Positions 5,544-6,193 of a stretch of 6,193 nucleotides of DNA are shown here, piece by piece; position 1 is the first letter of the stretch; each line of letters begins with the position of its first letter. A program made the position numbers and the translations under genes. The notes under the pieces are model-generated. The model ran no database searches. It was not told where the DNA came from and worked only from the letters and a program-made list of their open reading frames with translations. The stretch is from the NCBI GenBank assembly GCA_020062525.1, contig JAGUWE010000101.1, positions 1 to 6,193 on the forward strand, given 5' to 3'. The DNA is from Patescibacteria group bacterium. GTDB lineage: Bacteria; Patescibacteriota; Patescibacteriia; JAACEG01; JAGUWE01.

Positions 5544-5654
5544 AATTCCTAATTCCTAATATCCAATATCTAATGAAATTTCAAATGCTAAAATTATTTT
5601 GATCATTCAAGTATTGGACATTCATTAGAAATTAGAAATTGGTAATTAGAAATT
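5544..5654. repeat. Inverted repeat with 37-nt arms, overlapping the gmk end
   Basis: The arm at 5544-5580 aligns without gaps to the inverse complement of 5618-5654, with 29 of 37 positions identical; the best block is TCTAATGA (5569-5576) against TCATTAGA (5622-5629). The centre (5581-5617) is 37 nt and includes AAAATTATTTT. Arms are built of AATTCCTAAT/AATTTCTAAT words, so each is internally repetitive. The right arm covers the gmk stop codon (5646-5648) and the last two sense codons. No transposase is present, and no obvious target duplication is visible. Confidence 0.7.
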
Positions 5655-6193
5655 ATCTTTTTCTATAATCTCTTTTACTTTTCTAACCGTCTCATCTAAT
5701 TTGCCCTCCTTATTAACCACCGCATAATCATAAAACTTACTCAACTCCATCTCTTGAGGATAACTTTTTTTAATTCTTATTTCTAGGTCTTGTGTTCCCA
5801 TTTTGCCGCGGTGAGAGATTCGTCTTAAAAGATTTTTCAGTGAATCGGGTTTAATAAAAATCAAAACGGCTTGGGGAATTTTTTTCTTAATTTGAAGCGC
5901 ACCTTGGACATCAATTTCTAAAATTAATTTCTTTTTTTTGTTCTTTTGAATTGCTTCTGTCGGCGTGCCATAATAATCACGGTGAACATAAGCCCATTCT
6001 AAAAATTTCTTTTCTTTTATCATTTTTTTAAATCTTTCCGCGGTCACAAAAAAGTGATCTTTGCCCTCTCTTTCTTTTAACCTTCTTTTACGAGTAGTGC
6101 AGGTAATCACTTTTTTAAGGTTGGGTGTGACTTTAAGTAATTCGCGAAGGATGGCGTTTTTGCCCACGCCGGATGGACCGGAGAGGATGTAGA
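5646..6193 (-). CDS. gmk: Guanylate kinase, 5' end outside window
   Basis: Partial: the frame stays open to the right edge, so the start codon lies outside. The GTG at 6165-6167 is an internal Val of the P-loop, not a start; eight more codons upstream read Y-I-L-S-G-P-S-G before V-G-K-N, so 181 residues are visible and only a few are missing. The enzyme converts GMP and ATP to GDP and ADP in the cytoplasm. Numbering from that Val, the GMP-binding region shows TCTTRKRR (22-29), EGKDHFFV (34-41), FLEWAYVHRDYYGTP (55-69) and LEIDVQGA (83-90); the lid region is LRRISHRGKMGTQDLEIRIKK (about 114-134), followed by YDYAVVN (146-152), typical of the family. The Walker A motif is GPSGVGKN, with Asn where most members have Ser/Thr. 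The C-terminal end (KDNF, TAA) lies within an inverted repeat. The rpoZ or yicC neighbours common elsewhere cannot be assessed upstream and are absent downstream. Confidence 0.95.
   Translation of the reverse strand, partial: YILSGPSGVGKNAILRELLKVTPNLKKVITCTTRKRRLKEREGKDHFFVTAERFKKMIKEKKFLEWAYVHRDYYGTPTEAIQKNKKKKLILEIDVQGALQIKKKIPQAVLIFIKPDSLKNLLRRISHRGKMGTQDLEIRIKKSYPQEMELSKFYDYAVVNKEGKLDETVRKVKEIIEKDNF

Larger units (their letters stand above)
5416..5645. other. gmk to nusA intergenic region
   Basis: On the minus strand this gap starts with a long AT-rich inverted repeat after the gmk stop (to about 5544), then a sigma70-like promoter (5504-5531), then a leader of about 80 nt with a small hairpin and CAAC-type direct repeats before nusA. 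No RNA gene or ORF of substance is seen; a plus-strand reading frame across the region has no family features and is a chance opening. Confidence 0.6.

Noticed and set aside
5330..5602. Plus-strand 90-codon frame crossing the nusA start and leader
   Set aside because: Half is antisense to nusA and half runs through AT-rich repeats; no homology pattern is visible.
5544..5654. CRISPR array
   Set aside because: The AATTCCTAAT-type units are short, degenerate and adjacent or inverted, without regular spacers or cas genes.
6165..6167. GTG as the start codon of gmk
   Set aside because: It encodes the Val inside the P-loop GPSGVGK; the frame upstream continues Y-I-L-S-G-P-S-G to the window edge, so the gene is simply cut off.

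Overview
All five protein genes lie on the minus strand, so the window reads right to left: gmk (guanylate kinase, cut by the right edge), nusA (transcription factor NusA), hppA (membrane pyrophosphatase), tig (trigger factor) and a small membrane-anchored protein with a LytR_C domain. Together they form an ordinary housekeeping segment of an AT-rich bacterial chromosome. The likeliest source is a Candidate Phyla Radiation (Patescibacteria, Parcubacteria-like) genome. That is an inference from three things: nusA has neither rimP nor infB beside it; NusA and guanylate kinase diverge from the textbook forms in modest ways; and the intergenic gaps hold short AT-rich inverted repeats and lack Shine-Dalgarno sequences. 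No in-frame TGA is needed to read any gene and all five stops are TAA, so nothing points to the UGA=Gly code of Absconditabacteria/Gracilibacteria.

Layout from right to left: gmk is 5646-6193, without its first codons. A 230-bp gap (5416-5645) holds a 37-nt-arm inverted repeat that swallows the gmk stop codon, then a good sigma70-like promoter (-35 at 5526-5531, -10 at 5504-5509), a small leader hairpin and C/A-rich direct repeats next to the nusA start. nusA (4255-5415) and hppA (2232-4232) are 22 bp apart and probably share one transcript. A 211-bp gap (2021-2231) holds a composite palindromic repeat whose distal edge forms a plausible intrinsic terminator for hppA. tig (722-2020) follows. 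A 145-bp gap (577-721) holds a strong 11-bp GC-rich hairpin and an AT-rich inverted repeat. The LytR_C gene is 31-576. Bases 1-30 hold nothing I can identify.

The genes serve core functions. Gmk makes GDP from GMP for nucleotide supply. NusA adjusts RNA polymerase pausing and termination. The pyrophosphatase uses the PPi released by polymer synthesis to pump ions, very likely protons and without needing K+, judging by the Lys in its GNTTKA motif. Trigger factor folds nascent chains at the ribosome. The LytR_C protein probably acts at the cell surface.

I see no new multi-gene system, defence island, CRISPR array, tRNA or insertion sequence. The more interesting material is in the three gaps (repeat elements that abut or supply stop codons, a shared hairpin skeleton, a nusA leader with possible regulatory structure) and in small protein features (the charged insertion in NusA, Asn in the Walker A motif of Gmk).
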